Origin: an uncultured Christensenella sp.
GTDB lineage: Bacteria > Bacillota > Clostridia > Christensenellales > Borkfalkiaceae
Direction: 5' to 3'
NCBI GenBank assembly: GCA_910585235.1
Contig: CAJUCM010000012.1
Coordinates: 9,021 to 16,159, forward strand
Length of the DNA: 7,139 nt
Every line of letters starts with the position of its first letter. Position 1 is the stretch's first letter. Under the pieces are notes generated by a model, which saw only the letters and a list, made by a program, of their open reading frames with translations, was not told where the DNA came from and did no database searches. Of this stretch, positions 4,304 to 7,139 are shown in pieces. The position numbers were made by a program, and so were the translations under genes.

Positions 4304-7139
4304 TTATAGCGAGCTTTGATCCGATTCGTCAATGAACGTAAAAATTTGTTCATATCCCACTGAAATGATGCGCGATTTCCGACAGAGCTGTATCGCAGCC
4401 GGATTATCGTCTTTCGCGTCAAGTAACGCTCTCATCATCACATTAGTATTGAATGCAAACGATTCTTCCTCCACCACTTCTTCAAAGAGAGCGCCGAGCG
4501 CCTCCAAAAGAATGGGCAACTCTGTGCTCCACGGATTCAGATTATAATAGCCCTCCGCAAGGTATTTGCTCTTGCCGACGTCATAATAGCTCAGCTCCGA
4601 ATTGTCGCTGATATGCACGGCTTCCAAACGCAATGCCGAACGGAAATCTCCGTTATTTACGATATTGGCGACGATAGAAGCGGACAGAATATCTCCCATG
4701 ATCAGATTCTGATTAGAGACAAGGATCCTGAGCAAATCCGTTGCATTCAAGCCGTCTTCGATACCGATTTTACTGACCCTTGAAAAAATATAATAGAGTT
4801 CTTCGCGTTTGATCACACTGTCGATAACGTCGTCGTAAAGCATCGTTTGCGCCGACAACGGGATCACGACCGTAAAGCCGTTCAATTTCGTCGATTTCAG
4901 AAAATCAGAGACCGTATAATGTATGATCGACGAGGACAGGAATTCGTAAATGATCGCCTCCCCCTCGTTCGCAGGCAGATTTTTACCGAAATCCGAAACA
5001 GTTTCAAGAAGCAATTCTTCATGGTCTCCCTCCATGAGATTTTTCAGACTGAGCCTGAAACCGTTTTCGTCCTTCCCCGCCTGATCGCGCAGTTTCAGAT
5101 AAGAATTGATGAATCTTTTCAGCTCTCCGTCCGCGCCGCGTCTGGGCGTACACCAATTTTCGACGTCCTCGGAAAGAGATTTCGGTACGACAAGCGCGTG
5201 AACGGACGTGTCAATATTGTCAAGTTTGTCTTTGACAAGAAACGCCATAGATCCCTCAACGATACGGCTCGTGTCGATCAGATCCATAAATTCCGCATTA
5301 TCCAGATAGCGGTCAACGTTTCCGTAATAATCCCCGTCCACACAATCGCCGACAAAGGACGAGATCACGCCGATCCCTCCGAGCAGGCGTTCAAGTTCTT
5401 CGCCCGTAACGACGTTTACAAACTGACCGTTTTTATCCGTCTCGCGCGCTGTTTTCGGCACATAGATCACCCCGTCCCCCTTCTCTATCAGAAAACAGGA
5501 AACGACTGAACGCAACAGATCGGAACGGGAGACGTAATATGCAAAGTTATTTCCGTCCCCGTCCGTCTCCTGCATGACGTCGGCTATCGTTGAAAGAATT
5601 TCGGTAATCTCCCCGTCCGTCTCTCCGAAAAGCAATTCAAAGAACGACTGGTTTTCCAAGCAACCGATGTGACGCAACCCTTTCAGAAAATAGTGCAGTT
5701 CTCCGTATTTATCCAAAGCTCCGTTGCCCGAATAAGTGTTTTCGTAAACAATATCTTCGGAGAGATAGAACTCGTTAAATAGTTGCCCAAGCCCCTCCGA
5801 AAGCGTTTTATGGAAAAAGCTCGTAGCAAACGTTTTGCCAATGATACGGGATGAAGAAATCGTGTTTTCGATTTTATCGAACAGTTCGACATCTTTTGTG
5901 CGGTTGGGATTTCCCTGATCGAAAATATAGAGGATTCGGTTAAAGACTGCGCTCTCCGCATCCTTTACGTCGTCATAAACCGTATATATATCCTCCGCGA
6001 CATCCAAAAGACGGGCAATCTCATCCGTCCATGCGACTTTCTCCCCTACGATCGCCTGATAGGAATACCCTTCCGCACCGTCCGCTTTCAAATAAGCGTT
6101 TTGCAGATAGCAGTAAACGCGGGCAAGCACGGGATCGACGGACTGGCTCTTTCCGTTTTCAAACAGGGAAAGCCGCTTTACCTGCGGGGTGACGGAACGG
6201 ATCATATCGAACGTTCCCATGCCGTCGCTTTTATCCGAAAGAATCGTCAGAAAAATATCCATAAAGAGTCTTATATCCTCTTTGGATACAAGTTTCTGCA
6301 AACCGAGATACGGGCGCACGTTTCCGCCCGTCGTCAGCCACGGCGCGTCCTGCCCGCTCATTTCGTGCAGAACACGGTCCTCCGGAATATACGCGGAGAG
6401 GTGCCCCTCTTTGAACATGATTTTAAGCAGTTCCTTGTTTTGCGGACTCAGCGAACCGCCGATCGACATACTGTCGATGTTGGCAAGTACGGAACTTACA
6501 AGCGACATGGAAAAATTATAGATATAAGTGGGCGAATCGAATTCCGCGATCAGCGTACCAAATTCTTCTTTGAAGCCCTCTTTCTTCATGACGTTCAGAA
6601 TGCAGTCCATAAGTCCCGTTTCCGAAGTGCCGTTCAAAGCTCCGTTAATCTCTTCCGAGCCGTAATTAAGAAGAAGCATGATCGTATCGCGTGCAAAACC
6701 TGTGAGCGCGCCGAGTTCCCCGCTGATATGAACGTTCTCCGAAACACCGTTTTGTTCGTCGTTCAGTTCGCCCGAAAAGACAAGATCGGCGGCAAATAGA
6801 TAATACGGCATATCGTCCGGATCGGACATAGCGTTGAGGATCAGAAAAATTCCCTGCGTGCCGTAACTTTCAAGAGAGCGGTAGATTCTCAATTCGTTTT
6901 CGTATTTTCCGCTCACTTCGGTATCTTTCAGTTTTCCCTCTCCTCTGCCCGCAACCATATACAAGCCTGCGCCGAGGAACGAGAGAGATAATACGCCCGT
7001 TACGATTCCGCGCGCAAGCCCCACAAAGCCGCCAGCGATATGCCGCCTTTTGAACGGTTCGTCCGTATTGTTTTCACTGAATTCTTTCGTCTTTTTCCGC
7101 TTGTGCTTGCGCTTGGAATAACAACACAGATAGATAATG
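4304..7139 (-). CDS. Large membrane-anchored protein with degenerate extracytoplasmic repeats (partial, start beyond right edge)
   Basis: I do not recognise this protein. The stop TAA is at 4306-4304 and the frame stays open to the right edge, giving 944 visible codons; residues here are counted from the in-frame GTG at 7024. The 38 codons before that GTG encode the end of a hydrophobic segment (IIYLCCY) and a very basic loop (KRKHKRKKTK). Next is a Gly-rich transmembrane helix from about residue -5 to 26 (GGFVGLARGIVTGVLSLSF) that recalls helices of CvpA-family proteins. By the positive-inside rule the loop is cytoplasmic and the remaining ~870 residues lie outside. These are mostly helical and acidic, without recognisable catalytic motifs. 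From about 390 onward a degenerate unit recurs: a Ser-x-Ile-Ile start, a strand often ending in Pro, then a GEL/EEL helix. It might be a cell-surface scaffold, adhesin or envelope-assembly factor, but no function is supported. It may be an operon's last gene, since it ends at a terminator. Confidence 0.85.
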   Translation of the reverse strand, partial: IIYLCCYSKRKHKRKKTKEFSENNTDEPFKRRHIAGGFVGLARGIVTGVLSLSFLGAGLYMVAGRGEGKLKDTEVSGKYENELRIYRSLESYGTQGIFLILNAMSDPDDMPYYLFAADLVFSGELNDEQNGVSENVHISGELGALTGFARDTIMLLLNYGSEEINGALNGTSETGLMDCILNVMKKEGFKEEFGTLIAEFDSPTYIYNFSMSLVSSVLANIDSMSIGGSLSPQNKELLKIMFKEGHLSAYIPEDRVLHEMSGQDAPWLTTGGNVRPYLGLQKLVSKEDIRLFMDIFLTILSDKSDGMGTFDMIRSVTPQVKRLSLFENGKSQSVDPVLARVYCYLQNAYLKADGAEGYSYQAIVGEKVAWTDEIARLLDVAEDIYTVYDDVKDAESAVFNRILYIFDQGNPNRTKDVELFDKIENTISSSRIIGKTFATSFFHKTLSEGLGQLFNEFYLSEDIVYENTYSGNGALDKYGELHYFLKGLRHIGCLENQSFFELLFGETDGEITEILSTIADVMQETDGDGNNFAYYVSRSDLLRSVVSCFLIEKGDGVIYVPKTARETDKNGQFVNVVTGEELERLLGGIGVISSFVGDCVDGDYYGNVDRYLDNAEFMDLIDTSRIVEGSMAFLVKDKLDNIDTSVHALVVPKSLSEDVENWCTPRRGADGELKRFINSYLKLRDQAGKDENGFRLSLKNLMEGDHEELLLETVSDFGKNLPANEGEAIIYEFLSSSIIHYTVSDFLKSTKLNGFTVVIPLSAQTMLYDDVIDSVIKREELYYIFSRVSKIGIEDGLNATDLLRILVSNQNLIMGDILSASIVANIVNNGDFRSALRLEAVHISDNSELSYYDVGKSKYLAEGYYNLNPWSTELPILLEALGALFEEVVEEESFAFNTNVMMRALLDAKDDNPAAIQLCRKSRIISVGYEQIFTFIDESDQSSL
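4334..5851 (-). repeat. Degenerate protein-level repeats, about 5.5 units, in the large membrane protein
   Basis: Within the large gene, units begin near residues 392, 501, 586, 698, 782 and 884 (numbered from the GTG at 7024), a period of 84-113 residues. Unit starts read SRIIGKTFA, SDLLRSVVS, SRIVEGSMA, SSIIHYTVS, ASIVANIVN and SRIISVGYE. About 20-30 residues later comes a strand: VIYVP (519-523), ALVVP (610-614), TVVIP (718-722) or EAVHIS (801-806). A helix follows: GELHYFLKGL (441), EELERLLGGI (542), GELKRFINSY (633), EELYYIFSRV (741) and TELPILLEAL (834). The sixth unit is cut short by the C-terminus. The repeats were aligned by eye and are not visible as DNA repeats, so they are old. 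Confidence 0.6.

Noticed and set aside
4847..5509. A plus-strand open frame of 220 codons.
   Set aside because: Antisense shadow of the large gene; its translation shows no domain and is Arg/Phe-rich as expected of a reverse frame.
6101..6799. A plus-strand open frame of 232 codons inside the large gene.
   Set aside because: It lies fully antisense to a long gene with coherent protein features, has a basic, low-complexity composition typical of antisense frames, and no ribosome binding site.
7022..7024. GTG as the start codon of the large membrane protein.
   Set aside because: The frame continues to the window edge and encodes the basic loop and the first residues of the membrane helix, so the codon is internal Val.
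1..7139. CRISPR array, tRNA/rRNA genes, insertion sequences, attachment sites or phage genes.
   Set aside because: None seen: no regularly spaced DNA repeats, no transposase or integrase motifs, and no tRNA-like folds in the few short intergenic stretches.

Overview
The window looks like chromosomal DNA from a Gram-positive, low-to-mid GC bacterium, most likely an uncultured gut-type member of the Clostridia. Three things suggest this: sigma-A-type promoters with an extended -10 (TGTTATAAT three times), an AAGGAG ribosome binding site, and a secreted protein with a lipobox. Taxonomy is inferred from style alone. There are five protein genes, two of them cut by the window edges. I see no RNA gene, mobile element, integrase, CRISPR array or other sign of recent transfer.

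Left part (1-2693, all minus strand): mnmE, a tRNA-wobble-modification GTPase, is followed 9 bp downstream by a LysR-type regulator whose ribosome binding site overlaps the mnmE stop codon, so the two are probably one transcript. Next comes a Cof-type HAD phosphatase that runs off the left edge. It has its own strong promoter, placed so close to the start codon that its mRNA would be nearly leaderless.

Middle (2694-4300): a 241-bp divergent intergenic region carries the mnmE promoter on the minus strand. On the plus strand it carries the promoter and Shine-Dalgarno site of a trypsin-like (HtrA/DegP-type) serine protease that appears to be a lipoprotein. The protease has an intact His-Asp-Ser triad and a degenerate C-terminal PDZ domain. 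A perfect 18-bp hairpin with flanking A and T tracts serves as a bidirectional terminator between this gene and the convergent gene to its right.

Right part (4304-7139, minus strand): the 3' part of a very large membrane-anchored protein. The reading frame stays open to the right edge, so the GTG at 7024 is not the true start. The visible part has a Lys/Arg-rich cytoplasmic loop, a Gly-rich transmembrane helix resembling CvpA-type helices, and about 870 residues that should lie outside the membrane. The last ~500 of these contain about five and a half degenerate repeats of 84-113 residues that no family known to me explains; this is the best candidate for something undescribed.

The neighbours do not form an obvious pathway. 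mnmE and lysR are linked by transcription, and the HAD gene is probably independent. The protease and the repeat protein share only an expected place at the cell surface and a terminator.
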